Shown here piece after piece: positions 8,697 to 18,600 of a stretch of DNA of 64,000 bases (positions within the stretch are counted from its first letter, which is position 1; each line of letters opens with the position of its first letter). The stretch spans positions 140,706 to 204,705 of the forward strand of contig DATNAQ010000044.1 in NCBI GenBank assembly GCA_035607415.1. The letters run 5' to 3'. Below the pieces are notes generated by a model, which saw nothing but the letters and a program-made list of their open reading frames with translations, made no database searches and had not been told where the DNA came from. A program made the translations under genes and the position numbers. The stretch comes from JAQBQH01 sp035607415. Its GTDB lineage: Bacteria; Myxococcota_A; Polyangia; Palsa-1104.

Positions 8697-9551
8697 GTGA
8701 GTCAGAAGTGGACAGCAGCCGTGGTCGTCGTTTGCCTCGTCCAGGCGATCGCGCCGGCGCCCGCGCGCGCCAACGGCGACGACAACGTGCGCGTCGCGAT
8801 GGAGCACTTCAAGCGCGGCAAGCGCGCCTACGATCTCGGCCACTTCCTCGAGGCCGCCGCCGAGTACGAGAAGGCGTACGAGGCCAAGGAATCGCCGGCG
8901 CTGCTCTACAACCTCGGCCAGGCCTATCGCGGGGCCGGCGCGCACCAGAAGGCGCTCAACGCCTATCGCGCCTACCTGCGCAACGAGCCCGACGCGCCCA
9001 ACCGCGACGAGGTGGTGCGCTTCATCGACGCCCTCAAGCACACCATCGAGCTGCAGAAGCAGACGCAGGAGAAGCCGCCCGTCGGCACCATGCCGGTGCC
9101 GGCGCCGCCGCCGTCGCCCGCGCCGGCGCCGGTGCTCAATCCGGCGACGCCGATCCAGGTCGTCGTGGTCGAGCCGCCGCCGAAGAAGCGCGAGCCCGAT
9201 CGCAAGGAGCTCGCGCTCGGTCGCAAGCTGCGCCTCGCCGGCATCGTCACCGGCGCCGCCGGCATCGGCCTCCTCGTCGCCGGCGGCGTCTTCGCCGGCT
9301 ACGCCGCCAGCGTCAACGACAAGCTCAACAACCCGTCGGGCGACTCGCCGGTCTTCAACCACGACCTCGAGTCCAAGGGACGCGCCGACCAGGCGCTCGA
9401 GACCGCCTTCTTCGTGGCCGGCGGCGCCGCCGTCGCCGCCAGCGTCGTCACGCTCGTCGTCGGCCAGCTCAAGATCAAGAACAACACCTTCGCGCTCGCG
9501 CCGGTCGTCGGGCCGTCGCGCGTCGCCGCCACCCTCCGCGTGAGCTTCTGA
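8697..9551 (+). CDS. Exported TPR protein with C-terminal membrane segments
   Basis: A 284-residue protein with a signal peptide ending about ARAN. Residues 35-125 hold two to three TPR units (HFKRGKRAYDLGHFLEAAAEYEKAYEAKESPALLYNLGQAYRGAGAHQKALNAYRAYL spread over positions 36-93). A Pro-rich linker (about 125-155) precedes two hydrophobic helices (about 182-205 and 238-258). This layout is common in Myxococcota-type genomes. GTG 8697 is chosen because GAGGGGG lies just upstream. The stop overlaps the next start (TGATG), so it leads an operon with the Cys-repeat lipoprotein and the secreted protein at 13002. The 213-base divergent gap before it holds a small leader hairpin (CTCCGT/ACGGAG at 8659-8675) but no convincing promoter. 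Function unknown. Confidence 0.85.
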   Translation: MSQKWTAAVVVVCLVQAIAPAPARANGDDNVRVAMEHFKRGKRAYDLGHFLEAAAEYEKAYEAKESPALLYNLGQAYRGAGAHQKALNAYRAYLRNEPDAPNRDEVVRFIDALKHTIELQKQTQEKPPVGTMPVPAPPPSPAPAPVLNPATPIQVVVVEPPPKKREPDRKELALGRKLRLAGIVTGAAGIGLLVAGGVFAGYAASVNDKLNNPSGDSPVFNHDLESKGRADQALETAFFVAGGAAVAASVVTLVVGQLKIKNNTFALAPVVGPSRVAATLRVSF

Positions 9552-12500
9552 TGCGCGCCCTCCTCGTCGCCGCTTCGCTCGCCGTCACCTTCGCCGCCGC
9601 CGGCTGCATCAACGTCGAGCCGCTCGACGGCGTCTACCACTGCTCGCTCGACGGCGAATGCCCAACGGGCTACTTCTGCGATCAGCCGTCGCAGACCTGC
9701 TGGAAGCGCGGGCACGAGCCGAACGCCGTGCCGCCCGACATGGCCGGCGACGACATGACGGCCACCGACTCGCCCGAGTGCCACGACGGCGTGCAGAACG
9801 GCAGCGAGACCGACGTCGACTGCGGCGGCACCTGCGCGCCCTGCTCGACGGGCCAGGGCTGCGCCCTGCCCGAGGACTGCACCAGCATGCTGTGCTCGAC
9901 GGTGACCGGCAAATGCGTCGGCACGCGCTGCGAGGACGGCCTCAAGGACGGCGTCGAGACCGACGTCGACTGCGGCGGCGGCGTCTGTCAGTCGTGCGCC
10001 GACGGCAAGGGCTGCAAGCAGGGCTCCGACTGCAACAGCAACATCTGCAACGCGTCGAGCGGCATCTGCGCCGGCACCTTGTGCATGGACGGCCTCAAGG
10101 ACGGCACCGAGACCGACGTCGACTGCGGCGGCGCCTCCTGCCCGCACTGCCTCGGCGGCAAGAGCTGCGACGGCGACGGCGACTGCTTGAGCGGCGTGTG
10201 CAGCCCGGCGTCGCACACCTGCGCGGCCTCGAAGTGCGAGAACGGCGTCAAGGATCCCGGCGAGACCGACGTCGACTGCGGCGGCACCATGTGCCCCGGC
10301 TGCGGGCTGACCAAGGCGTGTCAGTCGGGCGCCGACTGCGCCAGCCACTTCTGCAACGCCGTCAGCCTCGGCTGCGTCGCGTCGCAGTGCCTCGACGGCG
10401 CCAAGAACGGCACCGAGACCGACGTCGACTGCGGCGGCAGCTGCGGCAACAACTGCAAGGTCGGCCAGTCGTGCAAAGGCAGCGCCGACTGCGCCAGCGG
10501 CACCTGCGGCTCGGGCAACACCTGCGTCGCCACGCAGTGCGAGGACGGCAGCAAGGACGGCGCCGAGACCGACAAGGACTGCGGCGGCGGCACCTGCCCC
10601 GGCTGCGCGCTCGGCCAGGGCTGCCTCGACGGCTCGCGCGACTGCAAGAGCATGTTCTGCAACCAGCAGTCGAAGCTGTGCGTCGCCGACCAGTGCCACG
10701 ACGGCGCCGTCGACGGCAGCGAGACCGACGTCGACTGCGGCGGCCCGACCTGCGCGCACTGCAACGTCAACCAGGGCTGCAAATCGGGCGGCGACTGCAC
10801 GAGCACGTTCTGCAACAAGGACACGCTCAAGTGCGTCGGCGATCAGTGCCACGACGGCTTCAAGGACAACGGCGAGACCGACGTCGACTGCGGCGGCGGC
10901 GCCACCACCGGCTGCGGCACGTGCGACCTCGGCAAGGGCTGCGGCAACGCCAACGCCAACTGCACCAGCATGGTCTGCAACTTCGTCACCGGCCTGTGCG
11001 TGTCGACGGCGTGCGCCGACGGGCGCGTCGACGGCGCCGAGAGCGACGTCGACTGCGGCGGAGGCACCTGCATGGCGTGCGACGCCGGCAAGATCTGCAA
11101 GCAGAACGGCGACTGCGGCAGCGCGGCGTGCGACTTCGGCCCGTCGCCGCACAAGTGCGTCACCGATCAGTGCGCCGACCACCACCTCGACGGCAACGAG
11201 ACCGACGTCGACTGCGGCGGCGGCACCTGCATGACGTGCGCGCTCGGCAAGAGCTGCGGCGCGTCGAGCGACTGCATGAGCGGCTACTGCGATCCCTCGT
11301 CGCACAAGTGCGCGTGCGGCGGCGTCGGCCAGGCCTGCTGCGGCGGCGCGCAGTGCACGCAGGTCGCCGATCTGTGCACCGGCGCGATCAGCTGCTCGTC
11401 GGCGAACATCTGCGTGCAGGCGAGCCCGGTCACCTGCCCGCCCGCCACCGACGACTGCCACGCGGCCGGCAGCTGCAGCCCGTCGAGCGGCATGTGCAGC
11501 GCGCAGACCCCGCTCAACGGCACCACCTGCAACCGCGCGGCGAACGATCAGTGCTGGGTCGCCAACACGTCGACCTGCTCGAGCGGCACCTGCTCGGGCG
11601 GCACGCACGTCGCCGATCGCTGCAACGGCAACAACGTCGAGACCTGCAACAACAACGCCTGGTCGACGAAGCAGAGCTGCTCGAGCGGCTGCACCAACGG
11701 CGTGTGCAACGTGCCGGTCCCGACGGTGAGCGCCAAGCTCGACGGCAGCGACGTGGCGGTGAGCTGGACCGCGCCGGCGTCGGGCATCACCTGCACGCTC
11801 CTGCGCAGCGACAACGGCGGCGCCTACGCGCAGCCGGCGGCGGTGGTGACGCCCTGCCCGGCGACGGCGCCGACGCCGTGCAACGCCTACGACCGCTTCC
11901 TTTCGCGCGGCAGCTACACCTACGAGCTCTCGTGCAAGGACGCCTCGGGCGCCAGCGCGTCGACGCCGCCGACCGCGGCGCTCTCGCCCGGCGTCGAGAT
12001 CTGCGCCGGCGACTGGTCGACGGCGGTCGAAGTGCACACCGCCTTCCCCGACAGCGTGCACGACAAGCTCGAGCGCAAGATCTCGACGGCGGCCTCGCTG
12101 TCGTCGACGATCGGCGTGGCCTTCGCGCCCGGCTCGGGCACGAACTGCGCGCCCAACGATCACTCGTGCGGCACGGTCTTCGTCGCCAGCTACGACAACG
12201 ACAAGGTCATGGCCTTCGATCGGCGCGCCAACGACGGCGACGCCGCCTCGTCGGGCCCGGAGCCGCCATCGGCCTCCCTGCGCACGCTGTCGATCGCGCT
12301 GTCCGGCTCGGGCGTGACCAAGTACCAACCGATGGGCGTCGCCACCGTCGGCTCGACGGTGGTGGTGGCGATGAACGCGGCGCCCGGCTTCGTCGCCGGC
12401 TACCCGACCGGCTTCTCCAACGCGACCGCGTCACCGCTGTGGTACCTGCGCGGCACCGCCACCTCGCACGCCAAGCTCGTGCAGCCGATCGCGGTGGCCA

Positions 12501-12976
12501 CCGACAACGGCTCGGGCACCGGCTCGGGCTGGATCTTCGTCGCCAACTCGGCGACAGGCAGCAACTACACCATCACCGGCTACAAGCTCGACGACATCCT
12601 GGCCAACGTCAGCCCGTCGACGTTCGCCAACGACACCGTCGCGCCCTTCGTCACCATCACGACGACCTTCCGGCCCGACGGCATCGCCGTCGACCCGGCC
12701 AACCACGTCCTCTACGCAACGGCGGCGACCAACGCCGGTCGCATCATGACCTACTCGACGCAGACCGGCGCGGCGATCTCGACCTTCCAGGGCAAGACGC
12801 TGCAGACGCCGCTCGGCGTCGCCTACGTCGGCGGCACCGTCTACGTCGTCGACAACGCCACCGGCGCCATCCTCGCCTATCCGGGCGGCTCGAGCGGCGG
12901 CCCGCTCGACGCGCTCATCAACATCGTGGTCCCGAGCCTGAAGAACAACGCGGCCGGGCTGGTCATCTGCAACTGA
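9551..12976 (+). CDS. Large Cys-rich repeat lipoprotein with Fn3-like and propeller-like parts
   Basis: A 1141-residue surface lipoprotein. The signal ends in AAAGC; after a short acidic tether (PPDMAGDDM) come ten tandem units of about 50 residues, each with the core ETDVDCGG and about six to eight cysteines, then another Cys-rich stretch (to about residue 715), an Fn3-like region (VPTVSAKLDGSDVAVSWTAP onward) and a C-terminal beta-rich domain with propeller-like phrases (GIAVDPANHVLYAT, YVGGTVYVVDNATGAILAYP). The Asp-rich, disulphide-rich units are likely calcium-bound and extracellular; this is inference. The start is ATG 9551, which overlaps the stop of the TPR gene; longer frames upstream are shadows. 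The 13002 gene follows after 25 bases. Similar repeats occur in large adhesin-like proteins of deltaproteobacteria; binding partner unknown. Confidence 0.87.
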   Translation: MRALLVAASLAVTFAAAGCINVEPLDGVYHCSLDGECPTGYFCDQPSQTCWKRGHEPNAVPPDMAGDDMTATDSPECHDGVQNGSETDVDCGGTCAPCSTGQGCALPEDCTSMLCSTVTGKCVGTRCEDGLKDGVETDVDCGGGVCQSCADGKGCKQGSDCNSNICNASSGICAGTLCMDGLKDGTETDVDCGGASCPHCLGGKSCDGDGDCLSGVCSPASHTCAASKCENGVKDPGETDVDCGGTMCPGCGLTKACQSGADCASHFCNAVSLGCVASQCLDGAKNGTETDVDCGGSCGNNCKVGQSCKGSADCASGTCGSGNTCVATQCEDGSKDGAETDKDCGGGTCPGCALGQGCLDGSRDCKSMFCNQQSKLCVADQCHDGAVDGSETDVDCGGPTCAHCNVNQGCKSGGDCTSTFCNKDTLKCVGDQCHDGFKDNGETDVDCGGGATTGCGTCDLGKGCGNANANCTSMVCNFVTGLCVSTACADGRVDGAESDVDCGGGTCMACDAGKICKQNGDCGSAACDFGPSPHKCVTDQCADHHLDGNETDVDCGGGTCMTCALGKSCGASSDCMSGYCDPSSHKCACGGVGQACCGGAQCTQVADLCTGAISCSSANICVQASPVTCPPATDDCHAAGSCSPSSGMCSAQTPLNGTTCNRAANDQCWVANTSTCSSGTCSGGTHVADRCNGNNVETCNNNAWSTKQSCSSGCTNGVCNVPVPTVSAKLDGSDVAVSWTAPASGITCTLLRSDNGGAYAQPAAVVTPCPATAPTPCNAYDRFLSRGSYTYELSCKDASGASASTPPTAALSPGVEICAGDWSTAVEVHTAFPDSVHDKLERKISTAASLSSTIGVAFAPGSGTNCAPNDHSCGTVFVASYDNDKVMAFDRRANDGDAASSGPEPPSASLRTLSIALSGSGVTKYQPMGVATVGSTVVVAMNAAPGFVAGYPTGFSNATASPLWYLRGTATSHAKLVQPIAVATDNGSGTGSGWIFVANSATGSNYTITGYKLDDILANVSPSTFANDTVAPFVTITTTFRPDGIAVDPANHVLYATAATNAGRIMTYSTQTGAAISTFQGKTLQTPLGVAYVGGTVYVVDNATGAILAYPGGSSGGPLDALINIVVPSLKNNAAGLVICN
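9779..11311 (+). repeat. Ten in-frame tandem repeats of about 153 bases
   Basis: Ten coding repeats inside the lipoprotein gene. The most constant DNA block encodes GETDVDCGGG, e.g. GAGACCGACGTCGACTGCGG. Unit 6 has ETDKDCGG and unit 9 ESDVDCGG. Units start with C-x-D/N-G and end with a Cys about 45 residues later. They are protein repeats, not a CRISPR array. Confidence 0.9.
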
Positions 12977-13001
12977 ACGCACGTCTGCCAAAGGAGCTTC
13001 G

Positions 13002-15557
13002 ATGAGGTCAGTGGGGATTCGGAAACGAAGTTGGTTCAAGACCGCAGGGGTGGTTGCGTTCTGCGCGCAGATCCTCGGTGGCGCCGGCCTGGCGCACGCC
13101 GTCGACAACGCGTGCTTCCCCATGCCGACCTTCGCCGATCAGGGCGATCCGCCGTTCGACAAGATCGATTTCGTGAGCCAGGCGCACTGGACCGGCAGCT
13201 CGGGCTACGGCTGGAACGCCGGCGGCCTCTCGGAGCAGTCGTACCAGGCCGCGATCGGCACCAACCAGGACTATCCGATCGTCGCCTATCCCGACATCAC
13301 CGCCAAGCAGCTCGTGCTCTCGTTCGATCAGAACGTGGCGCAGTCGCACGTCAACAACTTCGAAGGCATGCGCATCGGCTTCACCTACGACTACAACGAC
13401 AGCCATCACGGCACCGAGCACGTCAGCCAGATCATCGTGCTCACGTTCAACTCCAGCAACCACGGCGCCTGGACCAACACGCCGGCGCCCTGCTCGTCGT
13501 CGAGCGCGACCACGGTGACGACGCCGTGCGCGAACGATCCGGCCAAGGACCCGGGGAGCTGGTCGAACCTCAAGCCGACCAACGTGCAGCTCCTGCAGCA
13601 GATCGACTACACCGACGGCACTGCGACGGTGGGCCCGCAGCCGTGGCCGCTGCCGTCGACGGGCGATCCGACCGCGTGGGTGCGCGAGCATACGCGCCTG
13701 TGGATCGTCACCGACTCGACGGACAGCACCAAGTTCACCTGGCGCATGCAGACGGCGCTCGCGCTGCGCAACAAGAACGGCGCCGCCAACAGCCCCGATC
13801 CGACGGCGGCGTGGGCCTCGCCCGGCGTCTTCATGGACGACAACGTGTTCCAGACCAGCGCGAGCACGAAGGTCAAGCCGCCCTTCTGGCTCGACGTCAT
13901 GGCGACCCCCGGCGACATCACCGACGCCATCAACCTGCACTACCCCGACTGGAGCGATGACACCGCCGTCGGGCGCGACCCGACCAAGTTCAGCGTGCCG
14001 TCGACGCAGTTCTGGGGCACCGGCGAGATGGGCTCGCCGCGCGATCCGGGCGGCATCACGTCGGGCGACCTGTCGTGCAGCGGCACCGGCCTCATCATCG
14101 AGACCACCGTCGGTGACAACGTGATCTGGCATTCGAACATCTGGAACGAGAAGGCGGGCACGAACAGCGCCGGCCTGTTCGATGACGGCGGCAAGCTGTA
14201 CATGCTCAAGAACAACGCCGCGGCGCTCAACCAGATCGCCGTGCAGATCAAGAACACCTCCTCGACGGCGGTCGACCCGACGAAGGTCAAGGCGCAGTTC
14301 CTGGTCGCGCCCTACGGCTCGCAGGCGATCAAGACGGTGTGGGCGCCGCTCAACGTCGGCGGCAACGACTTCACCTGCAGCGGCAGCAGCACCACCGGCA
14401 ACAGCTCGTGCACGCCGTCGCCGGTCGGGACCAACCAACTCATCGACTCGCAGCCGGTCTCGGGCACCGCGGCGAGCATCGGGCAGAACGGCACCTTCAC
14501 GCTCGAGCAGAAGGGCGGCTGGACGCCGTCGGCCGACTACATCTGCGCGACGCAGTCGACCGACGCGCCGAGCTACAGCTGGTACTACGAGGGCAACACC
14601 GGCACCAACCAGCTGTGCCACACCGCCGTCTACACGCCCAACGATCGCCTCGGCAACAACCAGGCGGCGGCGGGCCTGCCCGCGCACGCCTGCATGCAGG
14701 TGCAGCTGAGCGCCACCGGCGTGCAGCTCGCGACGAAGTCGGCGTTCCGGAACATGCACCAGGGGACCGCGTCGCTGCACCGCGAGACCGCCAGCATCGA
14801 CACGCGCGGCCTCACCAAGATCAAGAACCAGGCCTACCACGACATCTATTTGTACGTGGAGAAGAAGAACATGCCGTACCGCGTGGACGCGGGCTACTCG
14901 CCGCGCACGTACAACCAGGCGATGCAGATCTACAACCGCGCCAACGGCGGCTGCGACGGCGAGATCTGCAAAGGCGGCGGCGGCGGGTTCGATCCGAGCG
15001 TGCCGGCGCCGTCGGAGGACTACTTCGCCAAGGTGATGCCGACCATGGTCGTCCACGCCTACGCCGACACCGGCCAGTACTCCATCGTCGGTGGGCAGAA
15101 GGTGCCGGTCCTGACGCGGATGACGTCGTTCGGGCAGTTCATCTCGCACGACTCGTCGACCGAGGGTCCGGTGTACGGCTGGGATGCGAACCTCGAGCCG
15201 CTGGCCGGCACGCAGTTCCAGAAGATCGGCGTCGACACGTACAAGATCCGCATCCCCAACGACGGCGCGGGCCAGGTCGTCACGCACGTCGAGCCGCTGC
15301 CGATCAAGCGGCCGGTCTGCTCGGGGACGGTCAACATGAACATCGTGCAGCTGTTGACCGCGATCGCGCCGCTCGTGCAGGTGTCGCCGGAGTCCGCGGG
15401 CGAGATCAACGGGCTCATCGACAGCCTCCAGATCCAGTGCGTGGACCTGCAGTACGTGCTGAACAAGATCGTCGCGCTCGATTGGGGCGTGTGGAGCTCG
15501 TGGGTGAAGTTCCTCGTGCAGCAGGTCGGGGCGGCCAGCGGCTGCAAGTGCAACTGA
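13002..15557 (+). CDS. Large secreted protein of unknown function
   Basis: An 851-residue protein with a clear Sec signal (residues 1-33, cleavage likely after GLAHA). I do not recognise the family. The mature part is rich in Ser, Thr, Asp and Gly with scattered cysteines, including a CSGS/CTPS region near residues 465-480 and a final SGCKCN, and reads as beta-rich and extracellular. A Gly run near residue 660 (CKGGGGGFDP) separates an N-terminal region from a C-terminal domain of about 190 residues. The start has a good ribosome site (AAAGGAG, 6 bases upstream). It is the third gene of the operon starting at 8697 and is followed by an intrinsic terminator, so it closes the unit. Co-expression with the Cys-repeat lipoprotein suggests a joint surface role, but that is inference. 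Confidence 0.82.
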   Translation: MRSVGIRKRSWFKTAGVVAFCAQILGGAGLAHAVDNACFPMPTFADQGDPPFDKIDFVSQAHWTGSSGYGWNAGGLSEQSYQAAIGTNQDYPIVAYPDITAKQLVLSFDQNVAQSHVNNFEGMRIGFTYDYNDSHHGTEHVSQIIVLTFNSSNHGAWTNTPAPCSSSSATTVTTPCANDPAKDPGSWSNLKPTNVQLLQQIDYTDGTATVGPQPWPLPSTGDPTAWVREHTRLWIVTDSTDSTKFTWRMQTALALRNKNGAANSPDPTAAWASPGVFMDDNVFQTSASTKVKPPFWLDVMATPGDITDAINLHYPDWSDDTAVGRDPTKFSVPSTQFWGTGEMGSPRDPGGITSGDLSCSGTGLIIETTVGDNVIWHSNIWNEKAGTNSAGLFDDGGKLYMLKNNAAALNQIAVQIKNTSSTAVDPTKVKAQFLVAPYGSQAIKTVWAPLNVGGNDFTCSGSSTTGNSSCTPSPVGTNQLIDSQPVSGTAASIGQNGTFTLEQKGGWTPSADYICATQSTDAPSYSWYYEGNTGTNQLCHTAVYTPNDRLGNNQAAAGLPAHACMQVQLSATGVQLATKSAFRNMHQGTASLHRETASIDTRGLTKIKNQAYHDIYLYVEKKNMPYRVDAGYSPRTYNQAMQIYNRANGGCDGEICKGGGGGFDPSVPAPSEDYFAKVMPTMVVHAYADTGQYSIVGGQKVPVLTRMTSFGQFISHDSSTEGPVYGWDANLEPLAGTQFQKIGVDTYKIRIPNDGAGQVVTHVEPLPIKRPVCSGTVNMNIVQLLTAIAPLVQVSPESAGEINGLIDSLQIQCVDLQYVLNKIVALDWGVWSSWVKFLVQQVGAASGCKCN

Positions 15558-15582
15558 GCTGAGCCGGTAGCGTAGTCATGCG

Positions 15583-15624
15583 AGCCGCCATCCGTGCCGT
15601 CGAGGCCGGATGGCGGCTTTTTTT
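15583..15624 (+). terminator. Intrinsic (Rho-independent) terminator
   Basis: A perfect 12-base-pair stem, AGCCGCCATCCG (15583-15594) with CGGATGGCGGCT (15607-15618), a 12-base loop and seven T residues (15618-15624). It ends the 8697-15557 operon. It also shows that the ATG at 15610, inside the stem, is not a real start. Confidence 0.95.
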
Positions 15625-15654
15625 CGTGAGATGATGTGTTTCGTCAGAGGCGTC

Positions 15655-18600
15655 ATGATTCGTTCGATCGGATGGATCGTCGCGATCGCGCTCGCGGCGG
15701 GTTGCTCGTCGCCGCCCGGTAGCTCGCCACGCGACGACATGGGCGGCGACGGCGGCGTGGGCGCGCTCACGATCGCGCCGACGACGGCGAGCCTCGGCTT
15801 CGGCCAGACGCAGACGTTCACTGCGAACAAGCCCGTGACGTGGAACGTCGTCGAAACCGGCGGGGGACAGATCGACGGCGGCGGCACCTATACCGCGCCC
15901 TCCACGCCCGGAACCTTTCACGTGCACGCCGCGACGTCGGATGCGCCGGTGCAAGAGGCGACCGCGACCGTGACCGTCGCCGATCGCGCGCTCGCGCTCG
16001 TCGCCGGCAGCTTCGGCGGGAACGGCACCGCCGACGGCACCGCGGCGGCCGCGCGCTTCTGGATCGTGCGCGGCATGGCGTACGACGGCGCGCGCTACGT
16101 CTACCTGACCGACGCGACCGTCGTGCGCAGGCTCGACCTGCAGACCAACGAGGTCACGACGATCGCCGGGGCCGGCCTGTATGACGCGGGCGATGCCGAC
16201 GGCGTCGGAGCGGCGGCGCGCTTCAGCTTCCCGTGGGGCCTCGCGCTCGACGGCGCCGGCGGCCTCTACGTCGCCGACGAAAACGCGCACACCATCCGCA
16301 AGATCGATCTGGCGACGAGGACGGTCACGACCGTGGCCGGCGCGGCCGGCGCGGCCGGCTTCATGAACGCGATGGGCACGGCGGCGCGCTTCCGCAATCC
16401 GACGGGGCTGGCCTTCGACGCGGCGGGGCAACGGCTCTTCATCAGCGACGCCAACAACGGCTGCGTGCGCCAGTACGACGTCAAGACGACGATGGTGACG
16501 ACGGTGTCGTCGACGCTGACCCAGCCCGACGGGCTCGCGTGGGACGGAAGCGGCACCCTCTACGTCGCCGACGCCGGGCCGCGGCAGGTGTTCACCATCG
16601 ACGTCGACGCCAAGGCGACGAACGTCCTCGCCGGCGCCGGCCGCGGATTCCGCGATGGCCCACTGGCAACGGCGCACTTCGACTCGATCGGCCCGGTCGC
16701 GCTCGTCGGCGGCGCCGTCTACGTCGGCGACACGATGGGTGTGCGCAAGATCGATCTCGCGGGGCACACCGTGACGACCTTGCCGGTACGCGGCGGCACG
16801 GCGCGCACGATGAGCAGCCTCGTCGGCGACGCGCAAGGCAAGCTGCTCGTCGCCCTCGAGAGCGACAGCGCGATCGTGCGACTCGATCCGACGGCGGGGA
16901 CGACGAGCGCCGTCGCTGGGCCCGACGCGGTGGGCATCGGCGACCTCGACGGCACCGGTGCGGCCGCGCGCTTCTTCGATCCGACCGACCTCCTCGCGGC
17001 GGACGGAACCATCTATGTCAGCGACGCGAACAACAGCGAAGTGCGCGCCCTCGATCTCGGCTCGGCGTCGGTGACGACGCTCGTCGGCACCGCGTATCGG
17101 CTCGGCGACGCCGACGGCAACGCGACGGTCGCGCGCACGAACTACCCGCTGTCGATCGCGTCGGATCACGCCGGGAGCTTCTACATCGTCGAGCCCGACG
17201 CCAACGTCGTGCGCAAGTGGGACGGTACGACGTTGACGACGATCGCCGGCCGCTACGGCTTCCCCGGTGTCGACGACGGCATCGGTGCCGCCGCGCGCTT
17301 CGAGGAGCCGACCGCCTCCTGCGTCGACGGGGGCGTGCTCTACGTGGTCGAGCAGCTCGACGCCACGGTCCGCAAGATCACGCTCGCCACCGGTGCCGTC
17401 GAGACCCTGGCCGGGCTCGGCGAGGAGCCGGGACGCATGGACGGCGTCGGCACGGCCGCCCGTTTCAGCACGCCGATGGGCATCGCCTGCGACGGCGCCG
17501 GCCACGTCTACGTCGCCGATCAGGGCAACTTCGCCATCCGGCGCATCGACGTCGCCAGCGGCACCGTCGACACCGTGGCCGGCGCGCTCGGCGCCAGCGG
17601 CTACGTCGACATGCCCGGCACCGCCGCCCGCTTCGACTCGCCCGGCGAGATGGCCTACGCGAACGGCTTCCTCTACGTCGTCGACAACGGCTACTCGAGC
17701 CTGCACGTGCGCAAGATTCAGGTCGGCGCGCCGTGGAGCGTGTCGACCATCGCCACCAGCACCCTGCCGCAGCAGCAATTCTACGGCGTCGCCGTCGACG
17801 GCGGGGGCAACGTCTACGTCTCGAACCGTCGCTTCGATCAGGCGATCATCTACAAGGTCGCGTCCGATGGCACGCTGGCGCCGTTCGCCGGCTCGGCGGG
17901 CAGCGCCATGATCGTCGACGGCGTCGGAGCCGCGGCCAACTTCAACGACCCGACCGGCATGACCTTCGACGGCACCGCGCTGTGGGTCGCCGAGGATCAC
18001 GGCTGGGTGGCTCGGCGCATCGACGTCGCGACGGCGACGGTGACGACGCCGTTCGGCCAGGGCGGCAACTCGCCGCAGGTCGAAGGGACGGGGCGCAACG
18101 CCTTCCTCGATCGACCGGGCGGGCTCGCGCTCGCCGCCGGCGCGCTCTTCGTCGCCGACGAGACGGCGCTCGCTCGGGTGACCTTGCCGGCGGCGCAGCT
18201 CTCGATCGCCGCCGGCGCGATCGGCTACGGCGGCGGCATGGACGGCGTTGGAACGGCGGCGCGGCTCAACGCCGCCGGCATGGTCTCCGACGGCGCGGGA
18301 ACGATCTACTTCACCGGCACCAACAGCGTGCGCCGCTACGACCTCATGACCGGCATGGTCGACACCATCGCCGGCGTCGAAGGCACGCCCGGCAGCGCCG
18401 ACGGCGTCAAGGACGCCGCGCGCTTCAACTCGCCGAAGGGCATCGCGCTCGACGGCGCGGGCAACGCCTACGTCACCGATTACGTGAACGACACGGTGCG
18501 CAAGGTGGTGATCGCGACCGGCGAGGTGACGACGCTCGCCGGAGCCGCGGGCATGTTCGGCGGCGCCGACGGCATCGGCGATGCCGCGCGCTTCGACGAG

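Noticed and set aside
9779..11311. Regularly spaced repeats as a CRISPR array
   Set aside because: The repeats are in frame, encode a Cys-rich protein unit and the sequences between them are also conserved.
15610..15654. Upstream ATG extending the second NHL lipoprotein by 15 residues
   Set aside because: It lies inside the stem of the intrinsic terminator and spoils the signal peptide; ATG 15655 has a ribosome site.
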